Numbered from the stretch's first letter, positions 34,990 through 43,859 are shown. The stretch is 64,000 nucleotides of DNA from Superficieibacter sp. HKU1 (GCF_029319185.1 NZ_CP119754.1:124001-188000); one strand, 5' to 3'. Made by a program: numbers and translations. The notes: generated by a model not told the origin, from the letters alone.

Positions 34990-35793
34990 CTACGCTAACC
35001 TCGAAAAAAGTCCGCCATTAACAGATCTAATCCTTTGCATGATCCTCATGGTAAAGATTCTTTTGTATTTATAAAACTCAGAAGTGTTAAGACCCAAATT
35101 GTTCTTGAGAAAAATCCTAATAGATTGATTCCATTCAATGAACTGGTCAGGATGTAGTACTTGGCTTATCTCAAGCCAACCACACTCTGTATTATCATCT
35201 ATTCCATTTATACAGTGCTTAAGTCCGTAATATAAAAAAATAAAATTGTTACATCTGTGTATTAAGACCATGGAGTTTGTAATATTTAAAGGGTCTAAAA
35301 TATCTGCATTACATCCACACATGCACTTTAGTGGCTTGTAAGATGACTCATCATTTAGATTAATATAATAGTTCGCAGGGATAAGATGATGACCCTTTAT
35401 TCCACTGCCGAAGTAAGTATCAATAATGTTTGAATGTGTAAACGGGATAAATGTGGTTATTCTGGAACCGTTAAATAACTTAAAGTTGACTTGCATTGAT
35501 GTAAGTCTCTCAAGTAAAGATGTTGTGTAATTTCCAGAGTAAAAACCTATAAAACCTTCTGCATTGTGTTTTTTTATTCTGTCAGTAATGTTTTTTTCTA
35601 ACTTAGTACCTATAGCACCTCCATTAATGTTATGCCTGAAAGAAACAAGATATCTTGTTCCATTGTAATCGCAAATACCTAGATTTCCAGATATTTCATA
35701 GGCTTGCCATCCCATGTCATTAAGAAAGTCGACTGAGAATTTTTTCCAAGTTTCCTCATCAGTCCACTCTCTTATTTTCTGTTTATAGTTCAT
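34990..35793 (-). CDS. Degenerate paralogue of the Mrr-like nuclease
   Basis: A 267-residue protein aligned end to end with its downstream neighbour: EETWKKFSVDFLNDMGWQAY against DDWENFAAYYLENIGYTIL, HNAEGFIGFYSGNYTTSLLE against HKTELFIGFYSTRAGDNLKK, and CMCGCNADILD against CCCGCSKDLLD. The nuclease residues are lost or altered: the Glu position is Lys, and the SxK lysine becomes Arg in VSFRHN. It therefore looks like a non-catalytic partner, perhaps for recognition or dimerisation. Promoter expected in the 152-bp gap to the right. Confidence 0.6.
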   Translation of the reverse strand: MNYKQKIREWTDEETWKKFSVDFLNDMGWQAYEISGNLGICDYNGTRYLVSFRHNINGGAIGTKLEKNITDRIKKHNAEGFIGFYSGNYTTSLLERLTSMQVNFKLFNGSRITTFIPFTHSNIIDTYFGSGIKGHHLIPANYYINLNDESSYKPLKCMCGCNADILDPLNITNSMVLIHRCNNFIFLYYGLKHCINGIDDNTECGWLEISQVLHPDQFIEWNQSIRIFLKNNLGLNTSEFYKYKRIFTMRIMQRIRSVNGGLFSRLA

Positions 35794-35945
35794 AATGACT
35801 CGATTATTATTACTAATAAAAATTTATATAATAATGAGGGCTACATTATTTTCCCAATAAATATCATTTCCCTGATGAAAATGGTAACTCAAATATTTTA
35901 CTTTAAGATATTCTAAATTAAATTTTGAAATTGAAGTCACTGGCG

Positions 35946-36263
35946 TTATATTTTAACTTCTAAATCAATTTGATCAATACATGTTTGGGCTTGGCTATGA
36001 TTTTTTGCGGTATGCCATTCCCCATGTCTTAATTTTATATCTGTTAACCCTTCTAATGGAATGCACCGCCAGTTCGAAGGAGAGTTGGGGGTTACAGGGC
36101 CTTTGCTACCACTTCCTCCAAATTGATAAAATAGTGCTTGATATTTACCTCTTTTTTTACCAAGCGCATGGGGGCACATTTCCCGATAATATCCTTGGTA
36201 ATAAGCTGTTACTTGTAGCTTTCCTTTGATTGCTTCAGCGATAAGGTCATAGTTATTAGCCAT
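35946..36263 (-). CDS. Small WYL-like conserved island protein
   Basis: A 105-residue protein I know only as a conserved hypothetical in mobile and defence loci. LQVTAYYQGYYREMCPHALG, YQALFYQFGG, WRCIPLEGLTDIKL and WHTAKNHSQAQTCIDQIDLEV give the strand pattern of a WYL/Sm-like beta domain, used elsewhere to sense nucleotides or nucleic acids. No HTH is attached. It lies between the nuclease pair and the ATPase, all leftward, and may belong to either. Confidence 0.6.
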   Translation of the reverse strand: MANNYDLIAEAIKGKLQVTAYYQGYYREMCPHALGKKRGKYQALFYQFGGSGSKGPVTPNSPSNWRCIPLEGLTDIKLRHGEWHTAKNHSQAQTCIDQIDLEVKI

Positions 36264-36437
36264 GTTTAATTTCCTCAGTAAGTTTTATCGATGTTAAAAA
36301 TGATTGTAAGGACAGTTTGAAAAATCACACGTTTAATATATTAACAAACCTATACTGCTAATTCGGAGTAGCACTAAGCCGCTGTAAATTCCAATCCGTA
36401 ATTTGGACGAATCGTTAAAAAATTATGTACAGGCATA

Positions 36438-38576
36438 TTATACGACCTCCTGCCCTATCTGATCATTGGCTGATTGAGTCGGGATAAGAAGCCTGTCACA
36501 TTCTAAGATGACGTATTCAGGGATCAGATCGAATCGAGCCGGATCGAGTTGGCAGATAAATTCATTTTCAATATGATACGTTTCATTCACAAACTTGCGA
36601 ATTACTCGATTATTCACTTCTGGCTCTAACAACCTGAATACCTGCAGTTTCTCATACCCAGTTCTACAATTTTGGTAGAGAGCCATAATGTACGCTGGAG
36701 TAGATAGAAGGCCTAGCATGTAAGCGTAGTTAAAATTAGGAATACGCTGAGTGATCTCGTCGCACCCTGTTTGCAACTTATTAGCAGCCATAGGAGGATA
36801 ACCTGTACCTTCCTCTTTCGGCTCGCGCGAATCAATGGGTGAAGCTCGGCCGTGAAAAAGGTTTGAGAGCACCTGATAAGCATCTCCGCGATCGTCCAGA
36901 ATTTCGTAATGTCGGCGTAGGTAGATCAGCTTAATTAGATCGTCACAATTTGACTCAGTCACTGTCTTGCATATTTGTGCAAATGTCATTATATCGCTAT
37001 CGCGAATTGGTATCTCCGTTATAGTTCCTGTACTATAGCGGAGATATGATGCCATGACCTGATTATTAAACATCTGTCTAACTGATTTGAGTGTATCAAT
37101 GATGGGTTCAACATCGTGTGTCAACATTAGTACTGTCAGGCTTTTCAGGCACTCTCCTGTATCACGACGGAATAGCATTTCAAGAATGGCAAATTTTTTG
37201 TTCTTGTCGAATGAGGAAATGGGATCGTCCAGGACTATTAAATCGGGTCTGCGGGCAAGACATTCGTACATAAAGAGGACAATAGCAAATGCATTACGTT
37301 CACCGTAACTGAGATGCTGACTTCCTCCTCTGAGATGGTCATCGTGATCCAAATGCCGCAGTTTGAGTCGACATTCTGCACCATCGCCGGAAATATCGAC
37401 CTGATATCGGTAGCCTGCATATGCTAGGAATGTATTGATATCTGTCTTGTGCTTAGAGATTAGTCGTTGCATACCAGCACGCTGTATATTAATTTTTCCT
37501 TGAAGCTGGCCTGCATGTGTCATGAGTACATCTAGTGAAGTGTTGAGCCGGTCAACTATTCGTTGGGTTTGATTCGACCGTAAGTCAGGAAAGAATTGCA
37601 GATCCAACCGGCAGGCCGCCAGAGACGCACGCACATTACTTGCATCACTGAACGAAAAACTATTAAGGTTTTTTAATGTATTCAGCAGTGTAAGTAGATT
37701 GTCGGTTTGCCGCTTGATTGAAAGGAGATAATCTTCGTGGTGCTGTTCCAAGCCTCCCTGTAGCGTCGTAATTTCCGTCAGCAGTGCCTTCGCTGCGTCG
37801 GAAAAGTAGCCCCCCAGTTCGCTAAGCACATTAATGATGACTACGAGGTTTTTGATTACGGCCTTGTCATACTCATCACTGACTCTGCGAATCTGCTCGG
37901 TTTTATCGTGAGAATCACCTGTGCAGAAAGGGCAGCAACCTTCTGACAGTCCAGAGAAATTTTCATATCCCTTAGTCTGCCATTCGATCCACTCTACGTT
38001 GCGTAGGCTTTGTATAAATGGCTGGTAGAGTTCGAGTCCAGCGGGGATATGCTGTAGCTTATTGCCGCCGGCCAGCCCCCTCATCCCCGTTGAGGCTCTG
38101 GATAACCCTCTGTTGCTGAGCTTAAACGCCCCGCTGAGTTCCTGTAGATGAGTAATGAAAAGATCTAGCTCGTCGTTAGCTGTAAACTCCTGCCGTATGG
38201 CCATGACCATAGCCTCAATTTCACCTTCGGTCTGACTATAAGCCTCAGTTTTGATAAAAATGTCAAAACTGTTACTGACAAGCTCGTTTGGTTGAAAGGT
38301 AAATTGCGCAACGTATTTTTCATCAAAGCACATAACGTCGTGAATATTTTCCGCGCCGCTCACGCTCGGTTGGAAACCTGAGGGATTCGACGAGCGAAGC
38401 TTAAAGGGAAGGAGGGCGTTCAGGTTCTCAGTATCGCCAACAGCGCTGTACAGTATTGCGCGAGAGATGGTGCTCTTGCCAGTACCGTTCGGAGCAAATT
38501 TAATGTTCAGTTTGTTTTCTGAAAGTGTGATACGGGCACAATCAATATTGTTACAATGGCTGATTTCAATATCCAT
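36438..38576 (-). CDS. RloC/PrrC-like ABC ATPase (AAA_13), candidate anticodon nuclease
   Basis: A 712-residue protein. Walker A APNGTGKST (28-36), coiled region with a zinc-hook-like CPFC (215-218), ABC signature LSYGE (422-426), Walker B LIVLDDP (446-452) and H-loop TH487 are all present. The C-terminal domain has R554-x3-E558 and FVNETYHIE with H668, an Arg-Glu-His pattern like the tRNA anticodon nuclease triad of PrrC/RloC. RloC proteins cut tRNA after DNA damage or phage attack. The ATPase call is firm; nuclease activity is inference. It may act with the small WYL-like protein downstream. Confidence 0.75.
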   Translation of the reverse strand: MDIEISHCNNIDCARITLSENKLNIKFAPNGTGKSTISRAILYSAVGDTENLNALLPFKLRSSNPSGFQPSVSGAENIHDVMCFDEKYVAQFTFQPNELVSNSFDIFIKTEAYSQTEGEIEAMVMAIRQEFTANDELDLFITHLQELSGAFKLSNRGLSRASTGMRGLAGGNKLQHIPAGLELYQPFIQSLRNVEWIEWQTKGYENFSGLSEGCCPFCTGDSHDKTEQIRRVSDEYDKAVIKNLVVIINVLSELGGYFSDAAKALLTEITTLQGGLEQHHEDYLLSIKRQTDNLLTLLNTLKNLNSFSFSDASNVRASLAACRLDLQFFPDLRSNQTQRIVDRLNTSLDVLMTHAGQLQGKINIQRAGMQRLISKHKTDINTFLAYAGYRYQVDISGDGAECRLKLRHLDHDDHLRGGSQHLSYGERNAFAIVLFMYECLARRPDLIVLDDPISSFDKNKKFAILEMLFRRDTGECLKSLTVLMLTHDVEPIIDTLKSVRQMFNNQVMASYLRYSTGTITEIPIRDSDIMTFAQICKTVTESNCDDLIKLIYLRRHYEILDDRGDAYQVLSNLFHGRASPIDSREPKEEGTGYPPMAANKLQTGCDEITQRIPNFNYAYMLGLLSTPAYIMALYQNCRTGYEKLQVFRLLEPEVNNRVIRKFVNETYHIENEFICQLDPARFDLIPEYVILECDRLLIPTQSANDQIGQEVV

Positions 38577-38800
38577 TTCAAAATCCCTTTAATGGGCTGA
38601 ATTGATGATTAAAATTAATACAACATTAGCTGCGACCGTTCAATTTGAACATCGATCTTTGAGCTTAAACTAGAGTAGAACATAGGAATAATCTGCTAAT
38701 CAAGTCGAAGCGTCTACTCCGAGCAACATAATGTGATGTTTGTAACATTAGCTTTTCATAGGTCGGCTGATATAGCGAGTTTGTGCCCGTACGTTTCACT

Positions 38801-40057
38801 CTAAGCCTTTCTAAGTGGCATCACGTTATAGCCTTCACCTCTTTCCAGAGATACGAGCAAGTCAGCCCAAAGCTCAAGGGCTTGCCTCCTCTCATCAAAA
38901 TACTGATAACGGTTATAAATCCCTTCAACGCCTTTGATTCTGTGGTTCAAACAGCGCTCTGCAACTACCGGATCAACCCCTAATGCCGCCAGATGTGAAC
39001 GCGCGGTACGTCGAAAATCATGAATAGTGAAATTAGGCATATCAGGTAGATTGCTCTTTACCTTGCTCAGCGCAACAGGCAGTGTGCTTTCTTGAATATG
39101 GGGGATCATGCGGTGCTGCATCTTTCTTGCTGGAAGAACCCACTGGCTATTGCAGGACATCTGATGCAGTTCTTTCAACCATTCAAGCGCTGGTGCAGGG
39201 ATAGGGATATCGATCGCATCACCATTCTTCACTCGTTCAGCGGGTAAGTGCCAGACCGCTTCATCAAGATCGAACTCCTCCCATCGAGCTCCACAAAGCT
39301 CCATCTTACGGCAGCAGAACACCAGCAGAAGTTTCATTGTCAACTCGTTTTGACGTGAGAAGCCTTTTGTCATGGGCATAGCCTGGAAGAGCTTCATCAA
39401 CTCTTCACGGCTGAGCCAGCGTTCTCTGCTTTGCTCCTGTCCGCCAGCATCTGAGATTTCAAAAGCACTAGTAGGATTGCTTTCAAGCATATGTCGCTTG
39501 ATACCGTAATCAAAAATACGGCGGGTCCAGCGAAGCACGTCATTGGCAACTGTAGGAGCGCCACGTCGGACGATTTTTTGTAGCATATCGTCGATATGCC
39601 AGGGTTTAACATCTTCGATTCTGTGATTCCCGATTGCGGGGTTGATGTCTTTGTCTATGCGGCGGCGTAGAATGTCAGGGTGCTTCCACCGATTGAGGAT
39701 CTGACGTTCAAAGTATTCTGCCGCCAGTTCTGAAACGCGGAGTGCATGTTTCTCCTCCTCCATCTTCTTCAGCGCTTCAGCCTTACGTTCCTGCTTCTCT
39801 CCCGCTACGTCATGTCCCAGAGCGACACGGGCAGAAAGTTCTTTAGCAATTTCCCGCGCTTTCGCGAGCGAAATGCTGGAGTAATAGCCAATCAGCATAA
39901 CTCTGGCTTTGCCCGCCATTTTGTAGCGAAATCGCCAGAATGGGGCGCTATAAGTCTTTGGAAAACAGATGTATAACCCATTCCCGTCAGAGCGACCCGC
40001 AAAGTACTCATTGTTTCTAATCCATGTACGGATTTGTATGTCTGTCAGTTTTCCCAT
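38801..40057 (-). CDS. P4-type tyrosine integrase
   Basis: Catalyses insertion and excision of the island. The 418-residue protein has an N-terminal DUF4102-type arm-binding domain (LTDIQIRTWIRNNEYFAGRSDGNGL), a core-binding domain, and the catalytic set: R250 (CCRKMEL), H346-x2-R349 (HDFRR), H372 and Y381 (GIYNRY). The first Arg box is variant (CCRKMEL for the usual TGxRxxE). It lies next to attR, transcribed inward. The 38577-38800 interval to the ATPase holds nothing I can identify. Confidence 0.95.
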   Translation of the reverse strand: MGKLTDIQIRTWIRNNEYFAGRSDGNGLYICFPKTYSAPFWRFRYKMAGKARVMLIGYYSSISLAKAREIAKELSARVALGHDVAGEKQERKAEALKKMEEEKHALRVSELAAEYFERQILNRWKHPDILRRRIDKDINPAIGNHRIEDVKPWHIDDMLQKIVRRGAPTVANDVLRWTRRIFDYGIKRHMLESNPTSAFEISDAGGQEQSRERWLSREELMKLFQAMPMTKGFSRQNELTMKLLLVFCCRKMELCGARWEEFDLDEAVWHLPAERVKNGDAIDIPIPAPALEWLKELHQMSCNSQWVLPARKMQHRMIPHIQESTLPVALSKVKSNLPDMPNFTIHDFRRTARSHLAALGVDPVVAERCLNHRIKGVEGIYNRYQYFDERRQALELWADLLVSLERGEGYNVMPLRKA

Positions 40058-40079
40058 ATGTCTCTCATCATCAGAGGGG

Positions 40080-40133
40080 GTGTACTTAAACGTGTGTACT
40101 TAAACCTGAATAAGTACACCTTTAAGTACACAC
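40080..40133. repeat. Right-end integrase arm-type repeats (candidate)
   Basis: GTGTACTTAAAC at 40080-40091 and 40094-40105, then inverted TAAGTACACC (40111-40120) and TTTAAGTACACAC (40121-40133). The outer 13-bp arms (40092-40104 and 40121-40133) are a perfect inverted repeat. The motif also lies inside attL. It is immediately upstream of the integrase gene, so it may also autoregulate it. Confidence 0.6.
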
Positions 40134-40247
40134 GAAACATGCGCTGTAGTGATACGATGTGAGACTATATAAAACAAAAAAGGACATTATTTACAATGGC
40201 CTTTTTATCCTGACGAGACTTAGTGAGACTAAGCGAGATCGCGTGAA

Positions 40248-40259
40248 ACGTTACTCGAT
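40248..40259. other. attR core of the yicC island
   Basis: Second copy of ACGTTACTCGAT, covering the last codons and stop of yicC, so integration leaves yicC intact. Tandem GAGACT/GAGATC-like repeats (about 40214-40240) lie just inside. Confidence 0.75.
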
Positions 40260-41114
40260 ATTCTGAATCTGTTCCCGCATCTGCTCAATCAACACTTTCA
40301 ATTCAATCGCAGAGTTGGTCACCTCAGCATTGATTGACTTTGAGGCCAGCGTATTCGATTCACGGTTGAACTCCTGCATCATAAAATCCAGGCGGCGACC
40401 GACGGCTTCTTTTTTCTTCAGGATGTTCCAGGTTTCTTTGACATGTGCTTCTAGGCGATCAAGCTCTTCTGCCACGTCGATGCGCTGCGCCATCAGCACC
40501 AGCTCCTGCTCAAGACGGTTATTTTCCAGCTGAACCTGCGCATCTTCCAGTTTGGCGACCAGACGCTCGCGCTGCCACTGTAAAATCTCCGGCATATGGG
40601 CGCGCACTTTAGCGACTTCGGCGCTGACGCCATCCAGCCGCTGTTCGATTAAGCCTTTCAGCGCCTGACCTTCGGTTTCGCGGGCAACGATAAAGTCATC
40701 CAGCGTGCTATCCAGCGCGGCGAGGATTTCACTGGCGATCGCATCCAGATCCTGCTCCTGAGCCGCCATCACGCCCGGCCAGCGCAGGATATCTACCGGA
40801 TTGATTTCACCTTCATCGCTCTGCATTTTGACCCAGTTCGCTGATGCTACCAGCTGTTTTGCCAGTTTTTCGTTGAGGATCAGCTCTCCTTGCGCGCTGG
40901 CGTCCGGTTCGAAGCGCAGACTGCACTCGACTTTACCGCGCGTCAGACGGGTGCGAATACGCTCGCGTACGACCGGTTCAAGGCTACGAAACTGCTCCGG
41001 CAGACGAAACCAGGTTTCCAGATAACGCTGGTTTACCGAGCGCATTTCCCAGGTGGCGCTGCCCCATTCGCCCTTGATTTCACGGCGGGCATAAGCGGTC
41101 ATACTGCGGATCAT
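40251..41114 (-). CDS. yicC: Endoribonuclease YicC
   Basis: YicC/YloC-family RNase implicated in sRNA turnover. The 287-residue product starts MIRSMTAYARREIKG and ends IEQMREQIQNIE as in E. coli; the ATG at 41114 gives the family length, while an upstream start at 41213 would add 33 unlikely residues. FMMQEFNRESNTLASKSINAEVTNSAIELK is the conserved C-terminal signature. The island is inserted at its stop codon without changing the protein, but separates it from its terminator. Confidence 0.96.
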   Translation of the reverse strand: MIRSMTAYARREIKGEWGSATWEMRSVNQRYLETWFRLPEQFRSLEPVVRERIRTRLTRGKVECSLRFEPDASAQGELILNEKLAKQLVASANWVKMQSDEGEINPVDILRWPGVMAAQEQDLDAIASEILAALDSTLDDFIVARETEGQALKGLIEQRLDGVSAEVAKVRAHMPEILQWQRERLVAKLEDAQVQLENNRLEQELVLMAQRIDVAEELDRLEAHVKETWNILKKKEAVGRRLDFMMQEFNRESNTLASKSINAEVTNSAIELKVLIEQMREQIQNIE

Positions 41115-41238
41115 AAACGTTCCTGTTTTTAAAGGAGAGATGGAAGGATTATAGCTTTCACTGCCCTGGCAGGATAGGAATAACCGCCGGAAGTCCGTAT
41201 AATGCGCAGCCACATTCGTTTCAAGCCGGAGAAATCAC

Positions 41239-41955
41239 ATGCGTCCAGCAGGTCGTAGCGTCAATCAGGTGCGTCCCGTCACCCTGACCCGTAATTACAC
41301 AAAACACGCAGAAGGCTCCGTGCTGGTCGAATTCGGTGATACCAAAGTGCTGTGCACCGCGTCCATTGATGAAGGTGTGCCGCGCTTCCTGAAAGGTCAG
41401 GGCCAGGGCTGGATCACCGCCGAGTATGGCATGCTGCCGCGTTCGACCCATACCCGTAACGCCCGCGAAGCGGCGAAGGGTAAACAGGGCGGCCGCACCA
41501 TGGAAATTCAGCGTCTTATCGCACGCGCGCTTCGTGCGGCGGTGGATTTAAAAGCGCTTGGTGAATTCACCATTACCCTCGACTGCGACGTGATTCAGGC
41601 CGATGGCGGCACGCGGACGGCGTCAATTACCGGTGCCTGCGTGGCGCTGGCCGATGCGCTGAACAAACTGGTCGCGGCAGGCAAGCTGAAAACCAACCCG
41701 CTGAAAGGGATGGTAGCTGCGGTCTCCGTGGGTATCGTCAATGGTGAAGCGGTCTGCGATCTGGAATACGTTGAAGATTCCGCCGCCGAAACCGATATGA
41801 ACGTGGTGATGACCGAAGACGGTCGCATTATTGAAGTACAGGGGACGGCAGAAGGCGAACCGTTCACTCACGAAGAGCTTCTCACCCTGCTGACGCTGGC
41901 CCGGGGGGGAATAGAATCCATTGTCGCCACGCAGAAGGCGGCGTTAGAAAATTGA
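41239..41955 (+). CDS. rph: RNase PH
   Basis: 3'-to-5' phosphorolytic exoribonuclease that trims tRNA precursors. The 238-residue protein is complete (E. coli K-12 has a frameshift here), with RSTHTRNAREAAKGKQGGRT for RNA and phosphate binding and DCDVIQADGGTRTASITGA for catalysis. It is co-transcribed with pyrE, and the close coupling of its translation to the attenuator at 41961-41987 controls pyrE. Confidence 0.98.
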   Translation: MRPAGRSVNQVRPVTLTRNYTKHAEGSVLVEFGDTKVLCTASIDEGVPRFLKGQGQGWITAEYGMLPRSTHTRNAREAAKGKQGGRTMEIQRLIARALRAAVDLKALGEFTITLDCDVIQADGGTRTASITGACVALADALNKLVAAGKLKTNPLKGMVAAVSVGIVNGEAVCDLEYVEDSAAETDMNVVMTEDGRIIEVQGTAEGEPFTHEELLTLLTLARGGIESIVATQKAALEN

Positions 41956-41960
41956 TGTTA

Positions 41961-41987
41961 AGGCGACTGAGAGGTCGCCTTTTTTTT
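41961..41987 (+). terminator. pyrE attenuator
   Basis: GGCGAC (41962-41967) and GTCGCC (41974-41979) form a hairpin followed by eight T (41980-41987). It starts 7 bp after the rph stop. In E. coli, UTP level sets how closely the ribosome on rph follows polymerase, and so whether this terminator forms. Confidence 0.9.
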
Positions 41988-42019
41988 GCCTGAAAAATGA
42001 AACCTGGAGGAGTATCGAC

Positions 42020-42661
42020 ATGAAACCGTATCAGCGCCAGTTTATTGAATTTGCGCTCAGCAAGCAGGTACTGAAGTTTGGCGAATTCACGCTGAAATCC
42101 GGACGTAAGAGTCCCTATTTCTTCAACGCCGGACTGTTTAATACCGGGCGCGATCTGGCACTGCTTGGCCGTTTCTATGCCGAAGCGCTGGTCGATTCTG
42201 GTATCGATTTCGATCTGCTGTTTGGTCCTGCTTACAAAGGCATTCCGATTGCGACGACCACGGCGGTCGCGCTGGCGGAGCATCACGATCGCGACCTGCC
42301 GTACTGCTTTAACCGTAAAGAAGCTAAAGATCACGGCGAAGGCGGTAATCTGGTGGGCAGCCCGCTTCAGGGAAAAGTCATGCTGGTGGATGACGTTATT
42401 ACTGCCGGTACCGCTATCCGTGAATCGATGGAGATTATCCAGGCCAATGGCGCAGAGCTGGCTGGCGTGCTGATTTCGCTGGATCGACAGGAACGCGGCC
42501 GCGGCGAGATTTCCGCGATTCAGGAAGTGGAACGCGACTATGGCTGCAAGGTGATTTCCATCATCACGTTAAAAGAGCTGATTGCGTATCTGGAAGAGAA
42601 GCCGGAGATGGCAGCGTCTCTGGCGTCGGTGCGCGCCTATCGGGAAGCGTACGGGGTGTAA
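42020..42661 (+). CDS. pyrE: Orotate phosphoribosyltransferase PyrE
   Basis: Fifth step of pyrimidine synthesis, orotate plus PRPP to OMP. The 213-residue protein has the flexible loop FNRKEAKDHGEGG and the PRPP motif VMLVDDVITAGTA. Expression is set by the attenuator upstream. AGGAG precedes the start. A short hairpin follows (CCCCGGCAGGATGGCTGCCGGGG, 42668-42690 region). Confidence 0.99.
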   Translation: MKPYQRQFIEFALSKQVLKFGEFTLKSGRKSPYFFNAGLFNTGRDLALLGRFYAEALVDSGIDFDLLFGPAYKGIPIATTTAVALAEHHDRDLPYCFNRKEAKDHGEGGNLVGSPLQGKVMLVDDVITAGTAIRESMEIIQANGAELAGVLISLDRQERGRGEISAIQEVERDYGCKVISIITLKELIAYLEEKPEMAASLASVRAYREAYGV

Positions 42662-42695
42662 ATCATTCCCCGGCAGGATGGCTGCCGGGGCATTT

Positions 42696-43712
42696 TTAGA
42701 TCAGCTTCGCGCCCTGCGTATTTACAAACAGGGAATAGATGGACGTGCTGGAGGCCATAAACAGCCGATTACGCTGCTCGCCGCCAAAACAGAGGTTGGC
42801 GCAACGTTCCGGTAATTGAACGGTTCCGATATGTTTCCCCTGAACGTTGAATACCCGCACGCCATCAAGTTCTTCAGTACCGGTGCCCCAGCCGCACCAC
42901 AGATTGCCGTCCACATCGCAGGCGATGCCGTCCGCCGTACCATTGCCGCAGTCAATATGCGTTCGCTTGTTTTGCAGCGCGTTATTCACCACGTCATAGG
43001 CCAGGATTAAGCGGTTTGGCGCGGCACGGCTTTCGACAACGTACAGTATTTTTTCGTCAGGTGAAAAGCACAGGCCGTTAGGGCCTTTAACGTCACCAAG
43101 AACCACCTCTAATTGACGGCTTTGCGGATCGAGCCGATAAACGTTTTGCGGCAGTTGCGGCTCGGCTTTATGGCCTTCATAGAAGCCGGTAATACCAAAG
43201 GGCGGATCGGTAAACCAGATGGAACCATCAGATTTCACGACAATATCGTTGGGCGAGTTAAGTGGCTTACCGTCAACGCTATCAGCCAGCACGGTAATGG
43301 TTCCGTCGTATTCAGTGCGGGTGATGCGCCGCGTATCGTGCTCACAGCTAATCAGCCGTCCCTGACGGTCACGGGCATGGCCGTTCGCATTATTGGCTGG
43401 GCGACGGAATACGCTGGTTGCTCCGGAAACCTCATCCCAGCGCATAATGGCGTTATTGGGAATGTCGCTCCATAACAGCATCTGCATATCGCCAAACCAG
43501 ACCGGGCCTTCCGCCCAGCGAAAGCCCGTGGCGATTTGCTCCACCTTCGCGCTGGCGACCATATATTTCCGAAAGCTATCATCAATGGCAGTGACGCGTG
43601 GATCGGGATAGCGCCCGGACGGTGTCCAGCCAGCAATACTTTTTTGGCTTAACAGTAATGTGGCGGTGGCAAGACCGCTCAGTTTTAACAATTCCCGCCG
43701 TGATGTTGCCAT
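42696..43712 (-). CDS. Tat-exported SMP-30/gluconolactonase-like protein
   Basis: A 338-residue six-bladed beta-propeller of the SMP-30/lactonase family. The N-terminus MATSRRELLKLSGLATATLL is a twin-arginine signal (S-R-R-x-L-L-K), so the folded protein goes to the periplasm. Family landmarks: WAEGPVWFGDMQMLLWSDIP with a metal-binding Glu, LNSPNDIVVKSDGSIWFTDPP with Asn/Asp, GPNGLCFSPDEKILYV, DGIACDVDGNLWCGW. Expected to hydrolyse a sugar lactone with a divalent metal; substrate unknown. It lies between pyrE and slmA, neighbours in E. coli, so it is an insertion or ancestral gene lost there. Confidence 0.85.
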   Translation of the reverse strand: MATSRRELLKLSGLATATLLLSQKSIAGWTPSGRYPDPRVTAIDDSFRKYMVASAKVEQIATGFRWAEGPVWFGDMQMLLWSDIPNNAIMRWDEVSGATSVFRRPANNANGHARDRQGRLISCEHDTRRITRTEYDGTITVLADSVDGKPLNSPNDIVVKSDGSIWFTDPPFGITGFYEGHKAEPQLPQNVYRLDPQSRQLEVVLGDVKGPNGLCFSPDEKILYVVESRAAPNRLILAYDVVNNALQNKRTHIDCGNGTADGIACDVDGNLWCGWGTGTEELDGVRVFNVQGKHIGTVQLPERCANLCFGGEQRNRLFMASSTSIYSLFVNTQGAKLI

Positions 43713-43859
43713 TGATCCTCTCCGTAGCCGCTAAACGATACAGTTCAATGGATAGTAGGAGGGAGCAAAGACAGAAAGCATCTGGCAATTCAACGAATTA
43801 ACCTGGGGTTTCTTACAAAGATGCGAATAATGCAGCCCGGGCAGGCTGCATAGACGGTA

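Larger units (their letters stand above)
29551..40259. mobile_element. Integrative island in the 3' end of yicC, about 10.7 kb
   Basis: Bounded by the 12-bp direct repeat ACGTTACTCGAT and separating yicG from yicC, neighbours in E. coli. It encodes a P4-type integrase next to the right end, an AlpA-like protein, a rolling-circle-type initiator at the left end, an XRE regulator and cargo. Base composition is visibly more AT-rich than the flanks. The int/alpA/rep combination recalls phage satellites (PICI or P4-like), but no packaging or capsid-modifying gene is seen. A self-replicating or mobilisable defence island is the working description. Confidence 0.9.

Noticed and set aside
29551..40259. 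Complete prophage or conjugative element
   Set aside because: No capsid, tail, terminase, relaxase or type IV secretion gene is visible in 10.7 kb.
41239..41955. rph frameshift as in E. coli K-12
   Set aside because: The frame is complete at 238 codons with all motifs, so RNase PH should be active.
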